Below are positions 10,585-21,901 of a stretch of 64,000 nt of DNA, one piece after another. The notes beneath the pieces are model-generated. The model ran no database searches and had not been told where the DNA came from. It saw nothing but the letters and a program-made list of their open reading frames with translations. This DNA is from Setomelanomma holmii. Its lineage: Eukaryota > Ascomycota > Dothideomycetes > Pleosporales > Phaeosphaeriaceae. A program made the position numbers and the translations under genes. Where the stretch lies: NCBI GenBank assembly GCA_010015745.1, contig ML978154.1:1016668-1080667 (forward strand). The letters are read 5' to 3'. The stretch's first letter is position 1, and every line of letters starts with the position of its first letter.

Positions 10585-13020
10585 TCAGCTGAACATCCTC
10601 CTCTCAACCCTTCCAACCCTCGGAGGCGTCTCGTCCATGACATCCCTTTCCACATCCTCGCCATACCTCGCATTGATTGCACTCTCCTCTTGCCTCATCA
10701 TCTCCTCTTCCGCAGCACCCGAGTTTTCTTGGTTCACCCGATGAGGTGGAAGGCGTGGACGTGGGCGTGCCGTAGTAGCTACACGCGTGACAGGAGATCG
10801 AATGCTTGTCGTGGCACTGGCATGATCGAGCGCCAAGGAGGTCGACGGAAGGTCGCGAGCTGGATTGACGCGTATGGTAGGTGGAATAGGAGTAACTTGG
10901 TGGCGGACATGTGTGTGAGCGCGCTCAGGTACGCCCGCACCATGCGACGCGTTACGAGAGGGAATCATGGGTGGCACACTAGGTGAAGTGCCTGGACCGC
11001 TAGCCGGAGACGGGTTGTTCCAATGAGTGCGAGGCGGCAATGGACTACTCGAGAGTGGCGGCGCAAGGCGATCTGGTCGACCTCCGGACGTGGTAGTACC
11101 TCCAGGACGAAAGGCCATATCCTGCATTCTAGGCCGATTGGGAGCTTCACGGGGTGCCGGTGGATGCTCGAGATCAGCGTTGTGCAACCGCTCGAATGCT
11201 TCCCTGTGACGCTGAACCTGGCTATGGCGATTGGGTCTATCGCTGGGAGCGAATGGCGCGACTGGGACATTCTCACTTGAGCGCTGCTCGGTTCTTCCTG
11301 CACGAGGATATCCCAAACGGCGTGAGGGTTGGTCTGGTATGACTGGTATCGGTGGACGAGCCGATGAGGGTCTTTGGAATTGGTGTGCCGCTCGTTCAGC
11401 TATGCCAGATTGAGCCGGGAACTCATTGCGCCCCTGTTGCTGCCCCATCGGGAGGAACTGTGGTGGATGCTGCCATGGATCCTGTGGTAGGGCCAATGCA
11501 GGGTGAGGCGCTTGAGGATACATGAGATCTTGGTAATACTCAGAGTATGGCTCGAGTGGCGAAGGTACACCTTGAGCTGCCGCTTGAGATGCGTCCAGGT
11601 AGCTATTGGGACGATACGATGGTGCTGTTGGGAAAAGTCCCGGTGGAGGCGCTGTAGGGGCATTGCTCTGGGTCTGTCCATAGGGCATCGAGGGCAGTGG
11701 AGAGATGCCACGATAGCTGTGAGGACCAGTTGCAGTTGATGATGATGGTGCCACACTTACGCTACCCTGAAGCTGTGACGGGTTGATTGAGCGATATGTA
11801 CCATGAGCGCCAGGTCGCGAGGCCACGGCGCCGTCAAGTTGTGGATGATGTTGGGATAGAGCAGAGCTTCCGCTACTTGCTCGTCGAGATTCGGATGGCA
11901 ATTGGTAGTACGAAAAGGCGTCACTACTGCCTGAAGCAGCACGACGAGACTCAGCAATTTGTCTCGCCCAAGGCGGGCGCTCGTAGCTGGAGCTGGAATA
12001 TCCCTGAATCTGCCGAGTTCGAGGTTGAGTGTCCTCCAAAGATCGCCGAATTGCTTCAGCAATGTCATCGTGATCCACGTAAGCTGAGGGCCAAAGGTGG
12101 GTGGGTGCACTCCCTGAAGAGAGGCTTCGCGTGGGAATCACTTGGCGTCCACTTCGTCGACGTGGCTCCGTTTGAGGAGCGACAAGTCGAAATTCCCCGA
12201 ACCAGTATGAGACGCCTTTCGGGTCTGCTTCAGGAGGCTTAAAGTAACCCTTTAGGTATACTGGTGGCACTTCTTCCGCAATAGTGCGCGCTTCGACATC
12301 AGGAGAAGGATGCTCCCTGCCTGGAGGCAGACTTTGGTCCTGAATATGGCGAAGCGGAGATGGTGCAGATATATCTCGATGTGCGTGACGGTGACGGTCT
12401 TTGCTCACGCGACCACCACCACGCAAGGCGGCCGCGTCCCTCGTCGGAGTGGACGGAGAAGCATCCAGATCACCCTCTGCTGATTCCTCGCGTCTGCTGG
12501 CAATACGTGAGTCGTCTCTTGGGTGCGTCGAGTGAGGGGCGGATAGTATGCGGCCTCGATCGGGTTCAGTCTCATCTTGTGTGTGAGCAGTCGAGGAGTC
12601 CCTGTGATTGCGACCAATCCTGAATGGGAGTTGGAGAATACGTAGCGCAGATGAGGTAGATGGTTCTGCGGGAACAGGAAGTGCATCTCGTGCTGGCGCG
12701 TCTAGAACAGAGTGGCTATCGACTCGAGTCCTTGGTTGAGGGCTGCGAGGCTCGGACTGTTCTTCAACATCCTCATCCACGGACGACTCGATGGCTTGCT
12801 GAGGCTGCGGTCTCAGGATAGGAATGTCCCCAAGAGTGGTGATGGCGTCTCTGACAGCTCTCTGTGGCCCGAGACGGAGGACTGGTCGTCCTGGCTGTCC
12901 GCAAGGTTGCGACTTTACATGCCTCGCGCTTTTGAGGGCTTGTCTCTGAGCCATACGGCGAAAAGTCTCTTCGACATCCTCGGGAGTCAGGGTGAGTTCT
13001 GAAGGCATGAGGCGAAGCAT
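10585..13020 (-). CDS. Large disordered protein with a UIM-like motif
   Basis: One exon encodes 811 aa. Most of the chain is low-complexity (Pro, Ser, Arg, Gln) and predicted disordered. Two islands look conserved: the N-terminus (residues 1-30, LTPEDVEETFRRMAQRQALK, probably helical) and a segment at about 251-280 (VPPVYLKGYFKPP...SYWFGEFRLV). At about 316-331 DHDDIAEAIRRSLEDT fits the ubiquitin-interacting motif pattern: acidic patch, Ala, three residues, Ser, then acidic. This suggests a ubiquitin-binding adaptor, but no catalytic domain is present and I do not recognise the family. The start at 13020 has a second Met four codons later; either could be used. Confidence 0.75.
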   Translation of the reverse strand: MLRLMPSELTLTPEDVEETFRRMAQRQALKSARHVKSQPCGQPGRPVLRLGPQRAVRDAITTLGDIPILRPQPQQAIESSVDEDVEEQSEPRSPQPRTRVDSHSVLDAPARDALPVPAEPSTSSALRILQLPFRIGRNHRDSSTAHTQDETEPDRGRILSAPHSTHPRDDSRIASRREESAEGDLDASPSTPTRDAAALRGGGRVSKDRHRHAHRDISAPSPLRHIQDQSLPPGREHPSPDVEARTIAEEVPPVYLKGYFKPPEADPKGVSYWFGEFRLVAPQTEPRRRSGRQVIPTRSLSSGSAPTHLWPSAYVDHDDIAEAIRRSLEDTQPRTRQIQGYSSSSYERPPWARQIAESRRAASGSSDAFSYYQLPSESRRASSGSSALSQHHPQLDGAVASRPGAHGTYRSINPSQLQGSVSVAPSSSTATGPHSYRGISPLPSMPYGQTQSNAPTAPPPGLFPTAPSYRPNSYLDASQAAAQGVPSPLEPYSEYYQDLMYPQAPHPALALPQDPWQHPPQFLPMGQQQGRNEFPAQSGIAERAAHQFQRPSSARPPIPVIPDQPSRRLGYPRAGRTEQRSSENVPVAPFAPSDRPNRHSQVQRHREAFERLHNADLEHPPAPREAPNRPRMQDMAFRPGGTTTSGGRPDRLAPPLSSSPLPPRTHWNNPSPASGPGTSPSVPPMIPSRNASHGAGVPERAHTHVRHQVTPIPPTIRVNPARDLPSTSLALDHASATTSIRSPVTRVATTARPRPRLPPHRVNQENSGAAEEEMMRQEESAINARYGEDVERDVMDETPPRVGRVERRMFS

Positions 13021-13965
13021 GACGTGCTAGGTAGTGAGTGAACGGAACCAACAAGGAGAAATGTTGCAAGCAAGATGCTTCCGACCAAAAAGCGAAGTGT
13101 TGTAGAAAAGAGACCGCTTCCACGGGAATGCAAGTGACAGAGGCGGCCATGGTGGTTGTTGCTATACTCGGTTGGTGAAGTGGCAGCCTCAACCATAGGG
13201 CGAGTCGATGCAGCATGAAGTCAACAAGCCATGCCAGTCGTTCTTGCCTACCACGAAACCTACGGTTCGAACTTGCCTTGTCGAATGTACATTCTTGGGT
13301 GAGTGGTATGACTGATTCAAGCCAATCAGATAATGATTTATGTCGTCAAATCAACCTGTAAACGAATCTGCTCGATATTGAATCAGCCCGAAGTTACATT
13401 CTCAACGATAATCACACATCGCAAATGTGTCTCTTGTGAATTGCATGGTCATGTCACCATTGCCATGACTCGCTGCGAGGTCTTTCAAGTCCGTGGGGCC
13501 GTGACCACGAACAGTGGATGAGCAGGGAGCCATGCGCGTGCATATTGCCTGGGTGACACGGTACCAGAATCTGGCGTAACTGATAGTGGCACTCCGTCAC
13601 ACGAGGTCCCGCAGTCCGGGAAGAGGGTGCTGCGGGCGATATCATGGGTAACGGCGGCGAGTATGGGGTTGGGGAAATGTGCAGGTGGAAGTCGCGGTGT
13701 TGCGGGCCTGAACGCGGCCACTCGTAAGCGGCACGCTTGAGCCAAGCATCGACATCACCAAGCGTCTGCTTCACAAGCGAGCTACCCTCACCCGCAACGG
13801 CCATTCCACCCTTCATTTGCCCTGGCCTCTGGGCTCCCCCATGCCTCCATTGCCAGCTCGCGCCCCGCACACTGACCCAGTCGCTTCCGGCGCGCCGTGG
13901 GCCCTCCCCTTGCAGCCCGTTGCCTTTTGCTTGCTTCCCGCCAGTGCTGCGCAGCGGCTGCCACG
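13021..13965. promoter_or_regulatory. Divergent promoter region, UIM protein / PDK1-like kinase
   Basis: 945 bp separate two genes transcribed away from each other. There is no credible gene inside. The open frames at 13454-14104 minus and 13737-14042 plus are shadows of the kinase start and of GC-rich leader sequence. The part near 13740-13965 is pyrimidine-rich, as is usual for fungal 5' leaders. Confidence 0.45.
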
Positions 13966-16634
13966 ATGAATGGCGACCTGAGCCTGTCGCAGTCCCTCGG
14001 CGGGCTGCGCATCGCGAATCCAGACGAGGACAGCGCGTATAATAGCACGCCCCCGCCCCAGCAGCCGCCCCAGAGCCAGAGTGCAGCACCGCGGCCGTCG
14101 TCATCGCCCTCGCAAGCCTCGTCGTCGAGTACCGTTACAGAGAAGCAGAAACCGCGAGAACCCCCACTCGGACAATCAGAACCTCAATCCGCCCTGAGCT
14201 CGCTCGGCATCAATGCGAATGTCTTTGGCACCAACTCGCCCTCGTCGTCGCCGTCAGGCCATCCCTCGCCGCTGGCTGAGACGTCGTCGTCGTCATCCTA
14301 CTCACCGCGCCTCACCCACCGTCAGTCCATGCCGTTAGCCCACCAGGCGCAGCAGCAGGTCTCCTATCCGCCGTATGCCACCGGACCCATCATGCAGACG
14401 CGCAATCAACCACCACCGGGGCAGCCTATCCGCGAACGACCCGTATCGACGAGCATGTACAACCACCCGAACCTCTCCACGAGCTCCACGACCGCGCCAG
14501 GCACCTACAGGTACAACGACGAGGCGATGACGGTGGATGTCAGGCGGACAAGCAGCTCGAGAGTTGCGCCTGGAGCAATGCCCGCGCGAGAGGCTAGCAG
14601 ACGGGACCCGTATCGCCAGGCGGCACAGATGGCTGCGTTGAACGGACCGTTGCCGCCTCGGAGAAGCTCCCGCCGAATACCGATGGACGCCGCACACGGA
14701 CCGGCATCAGGGATATTGTCGAGTTCGCCGTACAGCGTAGAGGGTGGTCCGCTTGCCAGCAGTGAAGAGTGGAAGGATAGGGGAGCAGCCGTCAGCACTC
14801 GGCAAGAGATGGATCAGAACGGGAGGCCAATAACGCGGGTGGTGAAGAAGGGAGTCAAGGACTTCAACTTCGGCAGGACGCTGGGCGAGGGTTCCTACAG
14901 CACAGTCCTGGCCGCAACAGACCGACAAACGCTGCGGGAGTATGCAATCAAAGTCCTCGACAAGCGCCACATTATAAAGGAGAAGAAGGTCAAATATGTC
15001 AACATTGAGAAAGACACGTTGAATCGACTGACAGAGCACCCTGGCATTGTCCGACTGTATTACACGTTCCAGGACGAGCGATCACTGTACTTTGTGCTTG
15101 ACTTGGCATCTGGTGGGGAATTGCTGGGGTTTTTAAAGAAGATTGGCACTTTCGACGTCGAGTGCACGCGTTTCTACGGTGCCCAAATACTGGACGCCAT
15201 TGATTACATGCACAACAAGGGCGTGATACATCGAGATCTGAAGCCGGAGAATGTCTTGCTCGACGATCAAATGCATGTCAAGATTACAGATTTCGGGACA
15301 GCGAAGATACTGGACCAGAAGAGATCGAACGGCATCGGATCCACAGCAGGTGACCCATTGGAAGGCGCCGAGTCTGATCGCGCGCAATCGTTCGTTGGCA
15401 CTGCCGAGTACGTGTCTCCTGAGCTGCTGACAGACAAGAACGCATGCAAAGCCAGCGACTTGTGGGCATTTGGATGCATCATATACCAGCTATTGGCCGG
15501 GAGACCACCATTCAAAGCAGGAAACGAGTATCAGACTTTCCAGAAGATTGTGGGACTGGAGTACAGTTTTCCAGACGGATTTCCACCTCTTGCGAAAGAC
15601 CTCGTAGAAAGACTGCTTGTGTTGGACCCGCTCACGCGCTTGCCCATGGAACATATCAAGAACCATGCATTCTTCGATGGCATTCAGTGGGGTAAAGGAC
15701 TGTGGAAACAAAAGGCTCCACGGCTGAAGGCTTATACACCACCCCAACCTGAGCCTATAAAACTCAATGGTAAGTCCACATACTACCTCCGTAGTCGACA
15801 AATGCTGAGAACAGCACTAGGTCCCTCGGCGCCAGCTGCGACAACCTCTGCAACTCGACAAATGCCGCCGAAGCCACGACTGATCACCGAATTACCACCT
15901 CCAAGTCAGCTAGACATTGATTGGTCTCCTGTGCTGACAAAGCGAGATGAGCGAATACTCAAGCTTGGCAACATGTTTGTCACGCAGCATCCAGCTGGTC
16001 ACCCGGTTGGCGCAAAAGAGGAGCCAGCAGAGACGCCTAAGAAGTTCTCACGATTCTTCAGCAGTAATACTATCAAGAAGCGACAACGACTGGTGATGAT
16101 TACCTCCAATGCGCGAGTATTGATGTGCGCTGCTGGTACAAATGATAAGAAGCTTAAGGAGGAAGTGTCATTATTGTCAGCGGGTTGTGCCTGGAGGTCG
16201 TACCAGGATTCTAAGGGCCTGACAGCTTGGCTTGTCGAGACAGTACGTTGCTTAATTCATTTGTCGCAACCCACAAGCTAATGCTTCAGCAGCGAGACAA
16301 GCAGTTTGTCTTTGAAGACCCCAAAAGCACGACCAGTGATCCAGATGGCAGCAAATACTCTACACAAGAGTGGCTTGACAGCATCGACAACGCCCGCGAA
16401 TATGCCCTGTCACAGTCTATGACGAACTCGTACTCCGGCGATGCCGCACTTAACGAATTAGGCTCTAGTCTATCAAGTCCAACGAGCACGATGGGTGGCG
16501 ACGCTGCCTTCGAAGGTGTCAACATTCCTACCACCAGACATCTGCGCAAAGACCACGGCGGCGACTCAGATTCGATCAAAGGGCGAAAGCGCTTCAGCAA
16601 ACGCCACTCGAAGAACGGCCTTGCCAATTTCTAG
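13966..16634 (+). CDS. PDK1/Pkh-type Ser/Thr protein kinase, three exons
   Basis: The model is join(13966-15769, 15821-16242, 16290-16634), 856 aa. After a disordered, Pro/Ser-rich 300-residue N-terminus comes a complete AGC kinase domain: LGEGSYSTV glycine loop (about 305), AIKVLDK with the ATP Lys, HRDLKPEN (about 420), DFG (about 441) and an activation loop ending SFVGTAEYVSPE. That loop sequence is typical of PDK1, which phosphorylates and activates other AGC kinases; fungal Pkh proteins act in sphingolipid and cell-wall signalling at the plasma membrane. KKRQRLVMITSNARVLMC near 675 starts the C-terminal PH-like domain. Start MNGDLSLSQSLGG was preferred over the in-frame upstream codon at 13897 because of its CCACG ATG context. 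The 51-nt segment 15770-15820 is treated as an intron (GTAAGT...ACTAG) although it stays open if retained. Confidence 0.92.
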
Positions 16635-19145
16635 ACCCAAGCCGCACATGAAGTGCAGGCACCATTCCGGATTCGGGCCGATCACATGTCACCTGAGATT
16701 TAGACCATTTGGCCCAGTTCTTCTGCGACAACATACCATGGGCATTCGCACCTCGATCACGCTTAGTGCGAGACGGCCTCGTGACATGTTGGACTGCCAG
16801 GACTCTTTTTGCCATACTCAGCAACAGTTCGCATATTCCTGGAGATGTGCTGTGCGATGAACAAATCCTATCACATGATCGATGCACAGCCGAAGTTTGC
16901 TCGCAACAGAATTGCTGCAAACATCCCAACCACACAACGTTATTTTCGACTCGAGTCGTTCCTAGAGCACGCATCCACTCATCGAGCGATCGGCGTTCCG
17001 GGTTCTTCCGCTCAACAAGCATTTCATTTGTTCATTCTGGAGGTACGGCATACAAACAAGACCTTTGCTCAAGACAAACTTACCTGGGCTCAATATTTTG
17101 CATTTAGCGCGTTCTGGTTACGAGCCGCCCCTTCTTTTCTTCTTCGATTTCATGGGCGGTCATTGTCCTGGCGATCGCGTTCTTATATGTTTGGTGCGAG
17201 TCGACAGAGGCTGACGGATATGGCCGCGTGCGCACCATTGGAAGGCGTGTCTTGTACGTAGTTTTGAGGAGGTGGGAACGTGCAGATTGGCCATTATAGT
17301 GGCGCAAGGTGTGTTAATCGAATTGCAGCTGAGGAGTGGAAAGCTGGGAACCCAAAACCATATCTCCAACAGCAAATTTGCTGGGTACTTGACAATCGTA
17401 TTCCGTAAACCCTCTTAATCAGGACAGAGCGAAAGCAGCCGGTATCCTATCCATGATGGACGTGAAGCAATCGTCCTGCAAAACGTGACGCTGATACCTT
17501 GTACCAATACAGCTCATTCAAGACAGGACGAATACTCCGGATTAGCAGTTGAGTACACACATGCCGCTCCGATGCAGCGGACAGTTCTCACAAACGCCAA
17601 ACTCACTTCCTTCAAGGCTCCACGTCTTCTTCCAAATACTGCCTTGCACTTTCTTGAAGTACGTCAAGCTTGAGCATCGCTGCGTTGACGCTAAGAAAAG
17701 CAGTGCACATTAACATTGCGCTTAATGGTATGCGTCTTACCAAAATTCACATTCAATCACATCAAGCCTAAGCGCGTCGGCCCTATGAAAGACGGTTCAT
17801 TTCAGGCTCAAATACCTAAATCTTTCAATAAGCCTTTTGGTGCTAGAAGTGCAGTGCACATGGTGCTCAATGTGTCGTTGTACATGCGAGATGGGTCACA
17901 ACCTAGGATGTGTCCATTTTCGTCAGACTTGTTTCGAACCGTACAACACTACAACAACCTAAACTTGACAGAAAACCCGGCGGATACGGTAGTACGAATC
18001 CTTCTATGGGGAGCGTGGAACACGGCGTGGGACAGCTGTATAGAGGTGTCCATAGTTTGAGGGAAATTCGGGTTGATGCGGAAAATGTAAGGAAGGATGT
18101 TGTGATGTAGGATGGGAATGAGGCTTGGAGAAGTTGAGAGTCGGAGGAGGAAAATCGCGCGTATTATGACTGTGGACGTCGAAAAGCGACAGGTCAAAAT
18201 GGGATAAGTAGATATAAATTAAAAACAGCCTTGCGTTCTTCGAACGATTCTTTCGAACAGGCTAAGGGAAGCCATCGTCCTGTCCTTTGCACTGCAATCT
18301 CTAGTGTGGAGGTGAGTCCAAAGTCCTCTGTATATATAATAGCACTAATTAGTCCTCCAACGTTTCTTCCGCGCTAGGAATGGCAATGCAAAGCCCTCAG
18401 TGTAAGCTAGCACAAGTTTTCGAACGTTTGTTACACGTCAAAGATTGCAGTGCAAAGGAAAAGCACTGACCGGCCAATATTTAGAGGGTTATTCAGCGTC
18501 TCTTCCGCGCTAGGAATTGCAGTGCACCGAGGGGCTCTCCAGTAGATAGTGTTAACGCCTTCTGGCCTCCCCCACGCTAGCAATTGCAGTGCAATAAAGG
18601 CGCAGCGCAGGGTGTGGGATGTGCTACAGTCGGTGGGCTGCCTACTACAGTGCTGTGGTCGTGCCTGCTACGGTCCCTCTACGTTTCTCTGGCGCTAGAG
18701 ATTGCAGTGCACATGGCACCTTTATCGACATCATCTGCTGTTTTTCAGACTTTCATGCAGATCCACGCTTTTCCTATTTTTGATTGAGCTGGTGTGCAAT
18801 TTAGTTGGTATGGGCCCGAATGATTTCCGCTTCAAAAGAGAAATAAAGTTTATCCCATCTGGTCTGATGTGGTTTTTGAATACTTTTTGCATTTTCGCGC
18901 GGCTCTGCTATGCTTAGCAGGAGTGGTATTATAAACGCACAACAAGGAAATTCGTTTACTATCGTGCTTCCCCGTATTCCCTCCACGTCTTCCTATACCA
19001 TAAAATCACTCGCTCGCTCATGCAATCCTTCCTCCAGCCCATGCAAACCCACAATCCACCTCCCAGCCACAATCAAACATGCATATACACGAAAATAGAA
19101 ACGCTCCAAATGCTCAAGAAAAGATATTTGAGGAATAGCGCAGTG
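16635..19145. other. 2.5-kb intergenic region with dispersed short repeats
   Basis: No gene could be supported on either strand. Frames of 114-150 codons at 16594-17022, 16809-17261 and 17716-18060 have no domain-like features. The interval 18286-18712 carries several copies of a short motif (separate entry). The part just right of 16634 is the 3' flank of the kinase gene, and the part near 19145 the 3' flank of the membrane protein read leftward. Confidence 0.4.
18286..18712. repeat. Interspersed repeat, core CTAG-N-N-ATTGCAGTGCA
   Basis: Six related copies lie within 430 bp. Five are direct: 18361-18390 (degenerate, GGCAATGCA), 18441-18454, 18496-18526, 18556-18593 and 18681-18712. One is inverted, at 18286-18306. 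The best copies share a longer form, about CGTCTCTTCCGCGCTAG then an A-rich pair then ATTGCAGTGCA. The 3' ends are spaced about 63, 73, 67 and 118 bp apart. The intervening sequence is not repeated, so this is neither a simple tandem array nor a CRISPR. Function unknown. Confidence 0.7.
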
Positions 19146-20549
19146 CTAATACGCATCCCCAAAAATCTCCTTCGGACTCTGCACCATATCCTCCTTCAGC
19201 GCCGCAAGTCTCCTTCCCTCTAGTTTCTGCGCTGCTTTCCGGTCCTTTTTGCTGACTAGATGCGGTGTGACAGGCGTGATGGGCGTGAATGGCATGTATG
19301 GACTGTATGGCGTAAAGGGCACGCCGGTCTGCGGTGTTTTAAGGCCGAGTTTCTCGTTTCGGCGGTCCAAGACTGTGGTCTGGATACCAGGTGACTTTAA
19401 TGGTTCGGCGAAACTGCGGAGTGGGAGGGAGTTGTTTGACGAAGCAGCTGATTTGGTCAGGGTGATGCCTGGAGCACCGGTGCCTGAGCCGAGACGTTGA
19501 GGTGCCGGTCGTGGCAAAGGCTGGACTTGATCAAGTTCTTCGGTAGGATCGTAGGGGTTGACTGGGTCGTGGGGTGTGGTAGGGGAGTTTTGTTGTGTTG
19601 GTGGCGAGGGTGGTGCACCTGGTTGGTAGAATCGTGGTGAGAGGGGAGTGTGTGCCTCGTCGTCCGAGTCCACGCCTGGATAGCGTTGCACGGGACCTGA
19701 GATGCGCAGGTTCTTGAGGTTAAAGCGCGCGTTCTTGCTTTTAGAGGTCATGTTAGAAGCTTGTGATTGCTTAGAGAGGATGCTGTGTGGGCTGGCTGGA
19801 GGTTCTGAGCTTCGCAACCGGTTGTGAGGCATCGGTGCAGTCATTGGTCCATTGTTGTAGCTCGGAGGATAGATAGCCTTGATAGGTGAAATTGGACTGT
19901 CGTCATTGTTGGTCTGCGAGCGTGTAGTACTAATAGCTGATGGTCGTCTCCGGTCTGGGTTCGGCCTCGGTTGGTCCATCTCGTTCACACTGACGTTGGA
20001 ATAGTTCTTCTTCGCATCGTGGTCCATGACAGCTGCATAGAGGCGCTCCATGTCTTCTTGCTGTCGCTGTTGGTGTGCGTCAACGACCTTCTGGTCAAAA
20101 GATGTAGGCGAACCAATGACTGGGCTTTGTGGTTGGCTAACGACAGAATCGCTCTTCTTGAACTTCCTCAGCCATGATGTAGCGGAACGAGCTGATAGAG
20201 GTGGCGATTGCAACGGAGCGGTTTGAATTGACGGCCTAATTGGTTTGTTCTGAAGCTCCAGCTCCAGGGCCTTTGGGGGTTCGAGCGCCTTCCTCCTCAT
20301 GCTTCTGCCGACTGTGAGGAGCAGAACTCCGAAAATAAGTACTGTAAGAACGTAGCCGCTGACGACGCCGGCAATGTCGTATGGTAATCGCTTCGGGTCT
20401 CGTGAAGCGTTGTATGAAGCAGGAGGGCCCTGATCAGGCGCCGGCGCAGAATCCTTGTAGTTGTCTGTGAAATCGTATGGATGCGCGTTGGCTTTTGAAA
20501 CAACAAGAATCAGCGACAACAGAGCTGGAGGCAATGCTCGCTCCAGCAT
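19146..20549 (-). CDS. Single-pass type I membrane protein with long cytosolic tail
   Basis: One exon encodes 467 aa when started at MLERALPPALLSL (20549). This start gives a clean signal peptide ending near SKANA, and is preferred to the in-frame Met 13 codons upstream. The short ectodomain (about 25-55) is followed by one transmembrane segment at about 57-80 (IAGVVSGYVLTVLIFGVLLLT) and a basic stop-transfer stretch, GRSMRRK. The remaining 380 residues are disordered and rich in Pro and Ser, with RRRPSAIS- and SRSP-type possible kinase sites. This layout is common for fungal plasma-membrane or vacuolar receptor-like proteins. I do not recognise the family. Confidence 0.8.
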   Translation of the reverse strand: MLERALPPALLSLILVVSKANAHPYDFTDNYKDSAPAPDQGPPASYNASRDPKRLPYDIAGVVSGYVLTVLIFGVLLLTVGRSMRRKALEPPKALELELQNKPIRPSIQTAPLQSPPLSARSATSWLRKFKKSDSVVSQPQSPVIGSPTSFDQKVVDAHQQRQQEDMERLYAAVMDHDAKKNYSNVSVNEMDQPRPNPDRRRPSAISTTRSQTNNDDSPISPIKAIYPPSYNNGPMTAPMPHNRLRSSEPPASPHSILSKQSQASNMTSKSKNARFNLKNLRISGPVQRYPGVDSDDEAHTPLSPRFYQPGAPPSPPTQQNSPTTPHDPVNPYDPTEELDQVQPLPRPAPQRLGSGTGAPGITLTKSAASSNNSLPLRSFAEPLKSPGIQTTVLDRRNEKLGLKTPQTGVPFTPYSPYMPFTPITPVTPHLVSKKDRKAAQKLEGRRLAALKEDMVQSPKEIFGDAY

Positions 20550-21901
20550 GATTGAGGCGAAAACGAGGTGAAGAGGGGTTGTTATCACACTTCCGAGTGA
20601 CGATCCAGATCCACTGCAGGCCCAAATTGCCCGTCTCCCGACAGAGAGGATCCGGATGAAATGGGAGGTGTAACAGCAGGCGTCGCGCTGATATGAAGGA
20701 TGGGCGCCTCCACGAGTATTTCTAGCAGCGCCTGCAAGTGGCTGGACGAGGTAGACGAGCGACCGGGTTGTGATGGCTGTCGAGGGCGTACGGAGCCATG
20801 ATTGGTGTGGTGGTTTTTGAACTACATGCAGGCGTCCAGTGATTGCACTGCATCACGCGCTGAGCGGGGTCGCCTCTTTGCGCACTAGCACCAGACAGGA
20901 ACGGGACGAGCGACACATGGCTGCTGCTGTACAAATCCATCCTCTGGGCCATCCGAGTCGCTGTTCGGGTATTGCAGCGGTGTGAGGATCTTTGTCAGGT
21001 TGTTGCTATGACTGCGCCGTTTCGTCGAGTGCCAAACGTCGTCAAAAAAACATGTTTCGCCTCCCCGCAGCCAAAAATACCCAGTACTTGGTCGATCTTC
21101 CTGCGCACGAGCGGCACAGTCAGCGGGAGGTAGCGGACCGCATGCATGAAACTCGATGTCTGGCCCCTGCGCCTTCAGAAATGCAATTGCTTTTGGCTCC
21201 TCCCATTCGCTCAAAAACCCATCTCTAAGCGCCCATCCCGCCAATCAACAAACCATCACCCGATCACACCATAATCACAAACCACGTAGATTGTAGTCCC
21301 TGCGCAATCAGCACGAGGCGTATCGGTTTACAAAACCTACTTGAGTCTGGCCTGATGCTCGATAAATCTACGCGATTCACGTCTCCCACGTTCATGCAAA
21401 ATGCACGTTCGTGTCACAAGCATCGCGCAGCACTAGTGGCCCTAGAGGCCCCATTTTAGGCCGCATCACCGCCGCCTCGTGTGATGATGGACGAGATTGG
21501 CCGCCAAGTTGTTTTCACGATATGTGATTCTTCAGACTAGTTCAGGGACTGCCGATGAGCAACTGGTCGCCTGAGAAGTGTCGGCATGAAGAGCAACAAG
21601 ATATGAATCGGGCGCGAATGCAGAACCCTGGGGAGGCAGACAAGGTAGGCATTGATACATTGCTTTACTTCGCATGACCATGACCTCCAGGGCGCGTTTC
21701 ATCACATCGATAACCACCCGTGGACTACCTAAGAATACGTCGGTCGATGTCCGGATTAGCGAATGCTAGCAAACATATCTGCCCGGAAAGAGGCTATGGG
21801 AGCTTACCCTGCCAGTGATCTAGACATTGCAAAGCAATCTCTATCAATCAGCGACTCACATATGCTGGATAGGATGTGACTTCGAGTCAGGGCATAGTCG
21901 C
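20550..21901. other. Intergenic, about 1.35 kb
   Basis: A 119-codon frame at 20885-21244 (minus, starting MAGWALRDGFLSEWEEPK) is the only candidate. It has balanced composition but no recognisable motif, so I leave it as unproven. The rest holds the upstream region of the membrane-protein gene (read leftward from 20549) and the 3' flank of the G-patch gene ending at 21902. Confidence 0.35.

Noticed and set aside
16594..17261. Overlapping 142- and 150-codon frames downstream of the kinase
   Set aside because: They overlap each other on opposite strands and partly the kinase 3' end; nothing protein-like.
18286..18712. CRISPR-like array
   Set aside because: Repeats are degenerate, partly inverted and irregularly spaced, and the host is a eukaryote.
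20885..21244. 119-codon minus-strand frame (MAGWALRDGF...)
   Set aside because: Plausible composition but no recognisable motif and no support from context; not called as a gene.
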